DNA of 64,000 nucleotides from assembly GCF_003264935.1 (NCBI RefSeq), contig NZ_QLOE01000006.1:40820-104819 (forward strand), given 5' to 3'. The notes beneath the pieces are model-generated. The model made no database searches and was not told the DNA's origin. It saw nothing but the letters and a program-made list of their open reading frames with translations. The translations under genes and the position numbers were made by a program. Source of the DNA: Methanothermobacter tenebrarum (GTDB lineage: Archaea; Methanobacteriota; Methanobacteria; Methanobacteriales; DSM-23052). Below, piece by piece: positions 30,025 through 38,542 of the stretch (positions are counted from its first letter, which is position 1; each line of letters starts with the position of its first letter).

Positions 30025-31053
30025 ATGAAAATACTTGCAATCGATGTAGGGGTAGGAACACAAGACATAATGTTATACAATTCAAAACATAATATCGAAA
30101 ACTCAATCAAAATGGTACTACCATCCCCAACAAAAATCCTCGCCAACAAGATAAGAAAAACCAAACAAAACCTATTCCTAACAGGAAACACAATGGGTGG
30201 CGGGCCAATAACATTCGCAATCAAAGAACACCTACAAAAGGGATACAAAATAACAATGACACCAGAAGCGGCAAGGACAATAAAAGACAACCTCCAAAAA
30301 GTAAAAAATATAGGTATAAAAATATCAAAAGAAAACCCCCAAAACTGGAAAACTATCAAACTCGCAGACATCAACATAAAAGCACTAAAAGCAGCCCTAT
30401 CAAACCTAAACATCAAACTAAAATTTGACCACCTCGCAATTGCAGTCCAAGACCACGGACACTCAGAAAAAATGGGAGACAGAGACTTCAGATTCCATAA
30501 AATAAAAGAAAAACTCAAAAAACCCACACCACCTGAAGAATTCGCATACCCAAATAAAATCCCTAAATACTTCACAAGGATGAACTCAATCAAAAAAAGC
30601 CTAAAAAAATACAATCCATTACTCATGGACTCAAAATTCGCAGCAATAACAGGCGCACTCCAAGACCAAAAAATTATAGAACATGAAAAACTTGTAGTAC
30701 TAGATGTTGGCAACGGCCACACACTAGCAGCAACTATCAAAAACGGCAAAATCATGGGACTCATGGAACACCACACAAAAATGTTAAACCCTTATAAAAT
30801 CGAAAAAATCATCAAAAAATTAGTAAACGGAACCCTCACACACTCCCAAATCCATGGAGATGGAGGCCATGGAGCACATATAGTCAATGCCATAGAAACA
30901 TTCGAAAAGGTGGTAGTAACAGGACCACAACGCAGATTACTTGACAAGACAAATCTTCCAGTATATCATGCCACCCCCGCAGGGGATGTGATGATGACAG
31001 GACCAGTTGGCCTCATAAACAGTGTAATATACCATCGGGGAGAACATCCATGA
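30025..31053 (+). CDS. DUF1786 family protein, actin/Hsp70-like ATPase fold
   Basis: 342 residues of unknown function. Phosphate-loop-like motifs of the ASKHA fold are visible: LAIDVGVGTQDIMLY at the N-terminus, VVLDVGNGHTLAATI near residue 230 and HGDGGHGAH near 280. The family (DUF1786) is found in methanogens and other anaerobes. The upstream sequence GTCTCCC gives no good ribosome site, so the mRNA may be leaderless. Codon use is strikingly A-rich. It overlaps the next gene by four bases (ATGA) and heads a DUF1786-PHP-DUF63 operon. Confidence 0.8.
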   Translation: MKILAIDVGVGTQDIMLYNSKHNIENSIKMVLPSPTKILANKIRKTKQNLFLTGNTMGGGPITFAIKEHLQKGYKITMTPEAARTIKDNLQKVKNIGIKISKENPQNWKTIKLADINIKALKAALSNLNIKLKFDHLAIAVQDHGHSEKMGDRDFRFHKIKEKLKKPTPPEEFAYPNKIPKYFTRMNSIKKSLKKYNPLLMDSKFAAITGALQDQKIIEHEKLVVLDVGNGHTLAATIKNGKIMGLMEHHTKMLNPYKIEKIIKKLVNGTLTHSQIHGDGGHGAHIVNAIETFEKVVVTGPQRRLLDKTNLPVYHATPAGDVMMTGPVGLINSVIYHRGEHP

Positions 31054-31697
31054 TACTTGACCCACATATCCATAGCATATATTCCGGTGATGCGAAGGGA
31101 ACACCTAGACAGATAATCAAAAGGGCAAGATGGGTAGGCCTTGATGCGATAGCAATCGCAGACCATGATACTATGCAAGGGTCAAGGGTTGCTGAAAAAG
31201 AAGCAAAAAGTTTCAAAGACATCCTAGTAGTGCCTGCCATGGAAATAACCACATCTAAGGGCCATATTCTAGCTCTTGGGATCCAGGAGGAAATAAAGAA
31301 GGGTGTTACACCCCAAGAAGCTGTTGATAGGGTACATGAACAAGGTGCTGTTGTCATAGTCCCTCACCCCTTTGTAAGATACAGAGAAGGTCTCTTTGTG
31401 AATGTCCAAGATTTAAAGGTTGATGCTATAGAAACTTTGAACTCCCGTTACATTTTCGGTTATTCAAATTGGAGGGCTAGAAGACTCGCAAAGGAAAGAA
31501 ACCTTCCAATGATAGGTTCAAGTGACGCCCATTTTACAGCGGCCATTGGAAGTTGCTTCACACAAATAGATTCCGAGCCAAATATAGATGACATACTCAC
31601 AGCTATAATAAAAGGAAGAACCAAGCCCATGGGGAGTAGAACACCTCTACACCTCATATTAAAAGAAGTAATTAACAAAAAAATTAAAAGAATATAA
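31050..31697 (+). CDS. PHP-domain metal-dependent phosphoesterase
   Basis: 215 residues. Metal-binding motifs of the PHP family are in order: DPHIHSIYSGDAKG (HxH), IADHDTMQG, VPAMEITTSKGHILALG, VPHPFVRYREG and SSDAHFTAAIG. Such small archaeal proteins hydrolyse phosphomonoesters, nucleotides or histidinol phosphate-like compounds; the substrate here is unknown. GGGGAG precedes the ATG, which overlaps the DUF1786 stop. The DUF63 gene starts two bases after its stop, so all three genes are coupled. Confidence 0.88.
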   Translation: MILDPHIHSIYSGDAKGTPRQIIKRARWVGLDAIAIADHDTMQGSRVAEKEAKSFKDILVVPAMEITTSKGHILALGIQEEIKKGVTPQEAVDRVHEQGAVVIVPHPFVRYREGLFVNVQDLKVDAIETLNSRYIFGYSNWRARRLAKERNLPMIGSSDAHFTAAIGSCFTQIDSEPNIDDILTAIIKGRTKPMGSRTPLHLILKEVINKKIKRI

Positions 31698-31699
31698 AA

Positions 31700-32506
31700 A
31701 TGTTAGCCTACAAAAACATTCTAGATCCTATTATAAAATTTTTACAAGAAAATTTTTTCTACCTCCATCCAGGTTATACCCTATTTAACACGATAGTATT
31801 TGGTCTAGTTCTCGGCCTAGTGGTATTAATCATAATAAGGATGTTTAGGTGGATTAAAAAAGATCCTAGGGAACTTTTTTTACCAATCATCCCTTTCATA
31901 TTTTTAGGATCTGGGGCGAGAGCCTTGGTCGATAATGGTATTTATCCACTTACACTTTTTCTTGTCACACCAGGAATTTATATTATAGTAGGTTTAACAG
32001 CGATAGTAACCCTATTGGCATCTGTTAAACTCGAGGAAAAATTTGGATGGAATTATAAACATATAATATTCTTGACTGGGCTCATACTTTCAATCCCAAA
32101 CATACTATACCTAAAACCATTTAATCTCATACCTTTCTTAAGTATATTAGCTATATGGGCGGCTTTCACAAGTATTTTCACGATCTTGGGGTTGCGATGG
32201 GATCTTCTGAATGATAAGGCCAATTTGTCTGTTTTATCAGCCCATTTATTTGATGCTTCCACAACCTTTGTTGCTGTTGATTTCTATGGTTACTGGGAAC
32301 AGCATGTACTGCCAACCTTCCTTACGAACATTACCAACACAGCCTTTGTAATGTTCCCATTAAAAATATTAATAATATTAACTGTGCTATATCTTATTGA
32401 AGGTTTTGAAGATAAATACGTGAAAAACACTTTAAAAATTAGTATATTCATCCTGGGCCTAGCCCCTGGACTTAGAAATTTCCTAAGTTTATGCATGGCA
32501 ACATAA
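31700..32506 (+). CDS. DUF63 family membrane protein
   Basis: 268 residues with about seven or eight hydrophobic helices. FLGSGARALVDNGIYP and the later HLFDASTTFVAVDFYGYWEQHVLP are conserved features of archaeal DUF63 proteins. No biochemical function is known to me. It begins two bases after the PHP gene and has no ribosome site of its own, which suggests translational coupling. The charged/aromatic HLFDASTT segment within a helix could be a functional site. Confidence 0.82.
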   Translation: MLAYKNILDPIIKFLQENFFYLHPGYTLFNTIVFGLVLGLVVLIIIRMFRWIKKDPRELFLPIIPFIFLGSGARALVDNGIYPLTLFLVTPGIYIIVGLTAIVTLLASVKLEEKFGWNYKHIIFLTGLILSIPNILYLKPFNLIPFLSILAIWAAFTSIFTILGLRWDLLNDKANLSVLSAHLFDASTTFVAVDFYGYWEQHVLPTFLTNITNTAFVMFPLKILIILTVLYLIEGFEDKYVKNTLKISIFILGLAPGLRNFLSLCMAT

Positions 32507-32607
32507 TCTATCAATTATAAGAGAGGAAAGTTTATAAACATGATAAGAAAATAATATAATCAATAATCCTCCCATATTATAATCCAGCTCCTTTTTGAGG
32601 AATTGCC

Positions 32608-34143
32608 ATGTCCATAGAGGAAGTAAAGTACATAGAGGAAGTGAAAAATGAGATGAAACTCCCAGGAAAAGTTAGAATATTTGATACAACCCTAAGAGAT
32701 GGTGAACAAACACCTGGAGTAGCCCTTACAGTAGATGAGAAAATTGGAATAGCCAAGAAATTAGACCAGCTGGGAGTTAACATAATAGAAGCCGGTTTTC
32801 CAGCCTCTTCTCCAGGTGAAAAAGATGCCGTGAAAAGTATCGCATCACTTTCACTAAACGCAAACATCTGTGGCTTGGCAAGAGTATTAAAAAAGGATCT
32901 TGACGAGGCACTAGCCTGTGACGTGGACTACATCCACACATTCATTGGCACATCACCCATCCATAGAAAATACAAACTCAAAATGGATAAGGAGGAAATC
33001 CTCCAAAAAGCAATATTCGCAGTTGAATACGCAAGAGACCATGGAGTCAAAGTAGAATTTTCAGCCGAAGACGCTACAAGAACAGAATTTGATTACCTGC
33101 TCAAAATCTACAAGGCTGTGGAAGATGCTGGAGCTCACATTATAAATGTCCCAGATACTGTGGGCGTCATGATACCACGCGCCATGGAACACCTTATAAG
33201 GAAACTAAATGAAAACCTCAAAGTACCATTAAGTGTACACTGCCACGACGATTTCGGACTAGCAGTTGCAAATTCACTTGCAGCAGTAGAAGCAGGTGCA
33301 ACCCAAGTACATGTCACCGTTAATGGACTAGGAGAAAGAGCAGGCAACGCAGCCCTAGAAGAGGTTGTCATGGCCCTAATCATACACTATGGAATCCCAG
33401 TGGATATCGAGACAAAAAAGCTCGTTGACATTTCAGAATTCGTCTCGAAGATCACAGGAGTTAAAATGCCACCCAATAAAGCTATTATAGGTGAAAACGC
33501 ATTCGCCCATGAAGCAGGAATCCACGTACATGGCGTGAAAGAAAAAGCCGAAACATACGAGCCGATCAAACCAGAAATGGTGGGACATAAAAGAAGGATA
33601 GTTCTGGGCAAACATACAGGTACAAAGGCCATAAAATCAAAGCTAGAAGAATATGGAATAGAAATGGGTGATGAACAGCTTCGAATACTCTACGAACAAG
33701 TGAAAGAGCTTGGCGATAAGGGTAAACGGGTGACAGACGCAGACCTTAAAGCAATGGCCATCACAATCCTAGGACGCGCACCTGAAGAAATAGTAAAACT
33801 AGAAGGTATAGCGGTGATGACAGGAGAAAGTGTGATGCCAACAGCAACAGTAAAGCTCAGAATCAAGGACAAGGTCAAAACAGCGGCAAAAACAGGAGTA
33901 GGACCAGTTGACGCGGCCATAAATGCTATCCACAGTCTGGTGAGTGAAACTGCCGATATAGAATTGGAAGAATATAATATAGAGGCCATAACAGGAGGCA
34001 CGAACGCACTCGCAGAAGTTTTTGTGGTGATGAGTGACAAAGAAGGCAATAAAGCAACAGGAAGGTCAACAAGAGAAGATATTGTAATGGCTAGTGTAGA
34101 AGCAGTTCTCAACGCCATAAACAAAATACTCACCCTAAAATGA
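32608..34143 (+). CDS. leuA: 2-Isopropylmalate synthase (LeuA family)
   Basis: 511 residues. The catalytic TIM barrel opens with [19 protein letters not shown], has [44 protein letters not shown] with the metal-binding HxH, and GIHVHG. The C-terminal ~130 residues form the LeuA allosteric domain ([24 protein letters not shown]). It condenses acetyl-CoA with 2-oxoisovalerate in leucine synthesis. Paralogues (citramalate or homocitrate synthases) share the core, so substrate choice is inferred from overall resemblance. GAGGAATTGCC precedes the ATG, and TTTATAAAC lies about 75 bases upstream. A nitrogenase-like gene follows after 13 bases. Confidence 0.88.
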   Translation: MSIEEVKYIEEVKNEMKLPGKVRIFDTTLRDGEQTPGVALTVDEKIGIAKKLDQLGVNIIEAGFPASSPGEKDAVKSIASLSLNANICGLARVLKKDLDEALACDVDYIHTFIGTSPIHRKYKLKMDKEEILQKAIFAVEYARDHGVKVEFSAEDATRTEFDYLLKIYKAVEDAGAHIINVPDTVGVMIPRAMEHLIRKLNENLKVPLSVHCHDDFGLAVANSLAAVEAGATQVHVTVNGLGERAGNAALEEVVMALIIHYGIPVDIETKKLVDISEFVSKITGVKMPPNKAIIGENAFAHEAGIHVHGVKEKAETYEPIKPEMVGHKRRIVLGKHTGTKAIKSKLEEYGIEMGDEQLRILYEQVKELGDKGKRVTDADLKAMAITILGRAPEEIVKLEGIAVMTGESVMPTATVKLRIKDKVKTAAKTGVGPVDAAINAIHSLVSETADIELEEYNIEAITGGTNALAEVFVVMSDKEGNKATGRSTREDIVMASVEAVLNAINKILTLK

Positions 34144-34156
34144 CAGGTGGGCCCAG

Positions 34157-35353
34157 ATGGAACCAATGTCCACATGCAAACTTTTTGGGGCTATAAGGGC
34201 TCTTATAGGCATAAAGAATACAATACCAGTCATACATGGTCCAAGAGGCTGTGCATATCACATAAGATATCTTCTAAGCGTGAGAAGCGGTTCAAAAATA
34301 CGAATATGTTCCACTGAACTATCACAGGAAGATATAGTCTTCGGGGCGGAAAATAAACTGGAAGAAACAATCATAGCCGTGGACAGAACATACAAACCAG
34401 ACTTAATCCCCATTTTAACATCCTGCTCAACAAGTATAATCGGAGAAGATATTCAAAAAGTTGCAAGGGAACTAAAAGATGAGATAAACGCTGATATCAT
34501 AACTATAAGTGCAGGGGGTTTTGAATCGGATCAAAGTGGAGGATACGAGGAGGTACTAGAGACACTTATAAAGGATATCACAATTCCCAACCAAACCAAT
34601 GAAAAGGCCGAGAAACCCTCAATAAACCTTATAGGCGTTTTCAGAGGAGGTCCTGACCTTTTAAAACTTAAAAAAACCCTCAAGAGGATGGGTGTAAATA
34701 TAAACTGTGTGCTTACAAGCGGAAGCAAGTTAGAAGATATAAGAAACATCCCCTTGGCCCACTTAAATTATTCTTTTTGTGACATTTCAGGCATCATACC
34801 CTGCAAAATACTCAAAGAAGAATTTGAAATGCCATTCATTTATTATCCATTTCCCATGGGATTTTCAAATTCATTAAATTTTTTCAAAACACTCATAGAC
34901 CATTTCAAATTAGATTACCCTCTCCAAAGGGAATATGATAAATTAAAACCATCTATTGATTATTTCCACCAAGAACTCAATGGTTACAAGGCCGCTATAA
35001 TCGCAGGACCCACAAGAGCCATAGCTTTAACTTCCTTTGTCAGAGAACTTGGAATGACACCCATACTAATATCAATAGACTTGATCGGAGAATATACATT
35101 GAAAGAACTTCAATGGGCTATTGGAGATGCAAAACCGAAGATACTCATTGAACCAGAACTTAGAGAAATTGAAAAGTTTATAGAAAAAGAAAAACCCAAC
35201 ATAATATTAGGAGGCTTGGGAGAATCCTATTTTTCTTATAACTTTAAAATCCCAGTTTTAGATGTAATGCACGGAAAAGAATTAACATTGGGCTTCCAAG
35301 GAGCGCTCACCATTTCACAAAAAATACTTAATCTAATTAAAAGTAATTTTTAA
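34157..35353 (+). CDS. Solitary nitrogenase component 1-like (NifE/NifD-like) protein
   Basis: 398 residues of the nitrogenase MoFe-protein/cofactor-scaffold family. P-cluster-type cysteines line up with NifD/NifE: Cys7 (STCKLFGA), Cys32 (HGPRGC) and Cys90 (TSCSTSIIGEDI). SFC near residue 210 matches the cofactor cysteine. The C-terminal cofactor histidine of NifD seems absent (ELTLGFQG). GGFESDQSGGYEEVLE and NLIGVFRGG are also typical of NifE/NifD rather than of CfbD (F430 cyclase). No reductase (NifH) or partner subunit is adjacent. AGGTGG precedes ATG 34157, and it is probably cotranscribed with leuA. Substrate unknown. Confidence 0.82.
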   Translation: MEPMSTCKLFGAIRALIGIKNTIPVIHGPRGCAYHIRYLLSVRSGSKIRICSTELSQEDIVFGAENKLEETIIAVDRTYKPDLIPILTSCSTSIIGEDIQKVARELKDEINADIITISAGGFESDQSGGYEEVLETLIKDITIPNQTNEKAEKPSINLIGVFRGGPDLLKLKKTLKRMGVNINCVLTSGSKLEDIRNIPLAHLNYSFCDISGIIPCKILKEEFEMPFIYYPFPMGFSNSLNFFKTLIDHFKLDYPLQREYDKLKPSIDYFHQELNGYKAAIIAGPTRAIALTSFVRELGMTPILISIDLIGEYTLKELQWAIGDAKPKILIEPELREIEKFIEKEKPNIILGGLGESYFSYNFKIPVLDVMHGKELTLGFQGALTISQKILNLIKSNF

Positions 35354-35570
35354 ACCAACTTAAGCGGCTAGCTTCCCAATTTACAATATAAGCAACTTTC
35401 TAATAGTCTTGACAAAAGAATATTATAAACAAAATTACCCCTTTGAGCTTGTGAAGAATTCTACATACCATAATGACTATCTTAGGTAAAGGCAAAGGAA
35501 ATGTTTAAACACATTCCATACACACTCATTTTCGAAAACTTTAAAAACCTTTAATCATAATAACTAATGA
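35354..35570. other. Non-coding region and promoter of the alba leader
   Basis: No coding frame or repeat was seen. TTTAAAAA at 35540-35547 is a likely TATA box, placing the transcript start near 35570, just before the folded leader. T-rich sequence just after the nitrogenase-like stop is weak. Confidence 0.4.
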
Positions 35571-35572
35571 AT

Positions 35573-35760
35573 GTGACAGTTTCCGATATGTGGGGGAGAA
35601 GACAAGCCCCGAATGGAAACATCTTTCAAATGGGACTTGAGGAATGTGGGGGTATTTCACACCCCTGAAATCCAGCCAATGAAACATAGGAGGCTGGGAG
35701 GGTTATCCGTACATGTTCCAGAAGCAGCGGATAACCAGAAAAGAGAGTCCATGGACTGGA
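35573..35760 (+). ncRNA. Strongly folded leader or small RNA upstream of alba
   Basis: About 190 bases with a succession of perfect stems. GTTTCC (35579-35584) pairs with GGAAAC (35615-35620), enclosing GGGG/CCCC. Two mutually exclusive hairpins follow: GGGGT/ACCCC (35649-35665) or ATTTCA/TGAAAT (35654-35671). CCAGCC (35672-35677) pairs with GGCTGG (35692-35697). GGTTATCCG (35701-35709) pairs with CGGATAACC (35728-35736). AGTCCATGGACT (35746-35757) is self-complementary. It lies between a TATA box and the alba ribosome site. No known RNA family was recognised; it may be a cis-regulatory leader or an independent RNA. Confidence 0.65.
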
Positions 35761-35793
35761 ATGAGTTTAAGACATTCTATTGGAGGTTAAGTG

Positions 35794-36066
35794 ATGTCAG
35801 AGGAAAATGTTGTATACATTGGAAACAAACCCGTCATGAACTATGTGTTGGCCGTTGTAACCCAAATGAACGGCGGAGCTGATGAGGTGATATTAAAAGC
35901 CCGAGGTAGAGCTATAAGCCGGGCTGTTGACGTCGCCGAGATTGTGAAAAACCGTTTCATACCGGACATTGAAGTTGCCAACATTGATATTTCCACAGAG
36001 GAAATCATTGGTAACGAAGGAACAGCTACGAACGTTTCAGCAATTGAAATCCAGTTAAGAAAATAG
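35794..36066 (+). CDS. alba: Alba DNA/RNA-binding protein
   Basis: 90-residue chromatin and RNA-binding protein. [22 protein letters not shown], the following [23 protein letters not shown] and the conserved C-terminal strand [10 protein letters not shown] are diagnostic. The first lysine of the IGNKPVMNY loop is the site acetylated in some Crenarchaeota. The start ATG 35794 follows GGAGGTTAAGTG; a GTG directly before it is also possible. It lies behind a long folded leader, which its own RNA-binding activity could control (inference). A hairpin follows between it and the convergent gene. Confidence 0.97.
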   Translation: MSEENVVYIGNKPVMNYVLAVVTQMNGGADEVILKARGRAISRAVDVAEIVKNRFIPDIEVANIDISTEEIIGNEGTATNVSAIEIQLRK

Positions 36067-36091
36067 AAAATTTTGCAGTTTTTTAGGGAGT

Positions 36092-36137
36092 GTCGGGGAT
36101 TATCCATCCCACTTTACATTTTTTTCAAATCCCCGAC
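36092..36137. terminator. Inverted repeat between convergent alba and beta-propeller genes
   Basis: GTCGGGGATT (36092-36101) is exactly complementary to AATCCCCGAC (36128-36137), with a 26-base loop rich in T. It lies between two convergent stop codons and may act as a bidirectional terminator or 3'-end stabiliser. Confidence 0.5.
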
Positions 36138-36165
36138 CATGTTCACCCTTAGAGGACTTTATAGA

Positions 36166-37371
36166 CTATCTACTCAATATTCTTATACATATTATCACTC
36201 CAATTATGATTATGAATATCCCAATGGTGTAATATGCGAATATTGGGGTTGGACCTTCCCTTTTTTCATTATCAAGAGAATATAAGTAGCCGTTTTCCGA
36301 TGCAAAGTATATTGTCTTCCCATAGACTACTGGGGAGGATCTTATTGGGGAATTAAACAGATAATAGCCGGGTGAATATTTCCATTCTTCTTTTCCACTA
36401 TATTTATTCAAGACATATAGCGTGCCATCATCTGAACCGAAGGTCACATAATCGTCAAAAAGGGCTGCTGTAGATTTTATAGGACCTCCGGCTTGGTATG
36501 ACCATTTTAATCGTCCATCCCTGGTGTCAAGGCATGTGAAGTTTCCATTATCAGCCCCTATAAATAGGCTGTTGTCTCTTTCATCTATGGTAGGAGATGA
36601 ATACACTTTATTGCCGAGGTTGTATTTCCACTCCATCGTCCCATCAGTAGCATTAAAAGCATAAAGGTAGCCGTCATTTGATGCGACATAAATGGTCCCA
36701 TTATAGAATGCAGGAGTTGAATAAATAGCGTCTCCTGTAGTGTAATTCCATATTTCTGTCCCTTTTTCTGTTCCGATCGCATATAATCTCCCATTTGTAG
36801 CTGCAACGTACAATGTGTCATTTACAAGTAAAGGTGAGGATTTTATAGAATCGCCAAGGTAGATATCCCATTTTTTTGAACCGGTTTCCATGTCTATGGC
36901 ATAAACACGGCAATCGTCCGATCCAATATAGACAGTGTCATTTGAAACCGCTGGGGAAGATTCTATAGAATTGCCTGTTTTAAATTTCCATTTCAGTTTA
37001 CCAGTTTCTATATCTATAGCATAAACGTGCCCGTCCTTTGAGCCTACAAATAAAGTGTTATTTTTCACCGCTGGTGAGGACACTATACTGGCTCCTGTTT
37101 TATAATCCCAAAGGATTATACCATCTTCAAGATTTATTGCATATATCTTACCATCTAAGGATCCTATATATGCTATCTTGTTGAATATCGCTAGTGAAGC
37201 ATTAACTGGTCCTATCTTCGTTGTCCATGGGTGGGGGGCGAAATCACTAGGCTCCTCTAAGAAACCTGTATGTTCTGGGTTGCCATGGAACATGGGCCAG
37301 TCAACAGCGGACACAGGACCGAGAATAACACATGTTATTAGGAATCCTATGATTATTTTCTTGCTTTTCAT
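36166..37371 (-). CDS. Exported eight-bladed PQQ-type beta-propeller protein
   Basis: 401 residues. The N-terminus MKSKKIIIGFLITCVILGPVSA is a signal peptide. The body has eight repeats of the PQQ-like blade, each with a DG-LYA core (for example SKDGHVYAIDIETGKLKWKF, SNDGYLYAFNATDGTMEWKY). The C-terminus FAYYTIGIFIIIIGVIICIRILSR is a membrane anchor with a positively charged tail, so the propeller faces outside. No enzyme residues are evident; many archaeal members are surface binding or scaffold proteins. AGGTGAT precedes the ATG. It is the last gene of the PadR-ABC operon, which suggests it works with that exporter. Confidence 0.88.
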   Translation of the reverse strand: MKSKKIIIGFLITCVILGPVSAVDWPMFHGNPEHTGFLEEPSDFAPHPWTTKIGPVNASLAIFNKIAYIGSLDGKIYAINLEDGIILWDYKTGASIVSSPAVKNNTLFVGSKDGHVYAIDIETGKLKWKFKTGNSIESSPAVSNDTVYIGSDDCRVYAIDMETGSKKWDIYLGDSIKSSPLLVNDTLYVAATNGRLYAIGTEKGTEIWNYTTGDAIYSTPAFYNGTIYVASNDGYLYAFNATDGTMEWKYNLGNKVYSSPTIDERDNSLFIGADNGNFTCLDTRDGRLKWSYQAGGPIKSTAALFDDYVTFGSDDGTLYVLNKYSGKEEWKYSPGYYLFNSPIRSSPVVYGKTIYFASENGYLYSLDNEKREGPTPIFAYYTIGIFIIIIGVIICIRILSR

Positions 37372-37380
37372 GATATCACC

Positions 37381-38541
37381 TCATATGTCTCTATTAAATC
37401 TTATAACACCTAATGTGAAGAATATGAGAGTGAATATGATTAATATTATGATATCTGACCAAATTTCAGTGATACCAGCTCCTCTTAGTATTACAGCCCT
37501 TAAGGCATTATTCGCATAGGTTAATGGGAATACATATGCTAGTTTCTGGAAAAACCACGGCATGGTTTCTATTGGGTAGAAGACTCCTGATACGAACATC
37601 ATTGGCAATTGGAATGGCATTATCATTTGCATGTAATCTTCTTGAGTTTCTGCCCGTGCAGAGATCATTATACCGAAGCCTACAAAACATAGGGCGGTTA
37701 ATACGAGTAAAAGGAGAGTTAAGAGCATGCTTCCTTTTATTGTTACACCGAAAAGTACTATGGCGACTATGAGTAATATCAGAGCTCTTCCTGTTTCTGT
37801 TATTAATTTGGAGATGATTTTGCCGCCAACTACTGTCGCTATGCTTGTTGGTGTCATGAAAAGTCTTGCGAGTTCCCCTGTTTCCCTTTCACCAGCGATC
37901 GAGCGTCCCATACCACCCATACATGCGAACATTACTGTCATTGCTAGTATACCAGGGATTAGGAAATCCATATATTTCACATCCCCATATACTTTATCAA
38001 CTTCAAAGTTAATGGCGTTAATGATGCTTTGAAGCGTTTTGGAACTCCCATTTTGTATTATGGGGCCTGTTTGGCTTTCTACTTGCATTTTCTGGACTCC
38101 GATTTCTCCTGAAATTCTTGCGAATAATGTTTGTGTTGCTGGTACAATTGCTTGAGTTGCGAGCTGATCCGATGAATCAACATATAAAACGACTGTTGGG
38201 GCCTGTCTACTTTCCAGGTTGTCATAATCAGGTGGTAGTATAATAGCGGCTTTAACCGTGCCTGAATTCACCATCTCCTTGGCTTGTTCAGGATCTGATG
38301 TCACTTCTTTGACATCATATAGGCTCATATTTTTTATAGCCGCGACTGTCTGGTTGGTTACTTGGCCATGGCTTTGTTCAACTATAACTATAGGAATATT
38401 TTCAAGGGATCCTCCCATCCCATAACCGAAGAAAACTATGGCAATTATTGGGAATAATATTATGGCTATTAAACGTGGTTTGTGCCTCCATAATTCCAAG
38501 AGGTCTTTTTTGATCATCCACATGATCTTTTTTGTTTCCAT
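37381..38541 (-). CDS. ABC-2 type transporter permease
   Basis: 386 residues. A first membrane helix (RLIAIILFPIIAIVFFGYGMGG) is followed by a large extracytoplasmic domain of about 150 residues (IPIVIVEQSHGQVTNQTVAAIKN...), then five helices starting at YMDFLIPGILAMTVMFACMGGMGRSIAGERETGELARLFMTP. This is the YhhJ/DrrB-like ABC-2 exporter fold. The substrate is unknown (drug, lipid or glycan). AGGTGA precedes the ATG, and it starts directly after the ATPase gene. Confidence 0.92.
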   Translation of the reverse strand: METKKIMWMIKKDLLELWRHKPRLIAIILFPIIAIVFFGYGMGGSLENIPIVIVEQSHGQVTNQTVAAIKNMSLYDVKEVTSDPEQAKEMVNSGTVKAAIILPPDYDNLESRQAPTVVLYVDSSDQLATQAIVPATQTLFARISGEIGVQKMQVESQTGPIIQNGSSKTLQSIINAINFEVDKVYGDVKYMDFLIPGILAMTVMFACMGGMGRSIAGERETGELARLFMTPTSIATVVGGKIISKLITETGRALILLIVAIVLFGVTIKGSMLLTLLLLVLTALCFVGFGIMISARAETQEDYMQMIMPFQLPMMFVSGVFYPIETMPWFFQKLAYVFPLTYANNALRAVILRGAGITEIWSDIIILIIFTLIFFTLGVIRFNRDI

Positions 38542-38542
38542 T

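Noticed and set aside
30025..30776. Minus-strand frame of about 259 codons (29997-30776) opposite DUF1786
   Set aside because: The plus-strand gene has family motifs and operon context; the antisense frame is a by-product of its A-rich codons.
34157..35353. Naming this gene cfbD because cfbB is in the window
   Set aside because: CfbD has a different motif context around its cysteines; the segments GGFESDQSGGYEEV and NLIGVFRGG fit NifE/NifD. Left unnamed.
35613..35882. 89-codon plus-strand frame overlapping the alba leader and alba
   Set aside because: It has no ribosome site, runs into alba in another frame, and its codons coincide with RNA stems; the folded RNA explains the sequence better.
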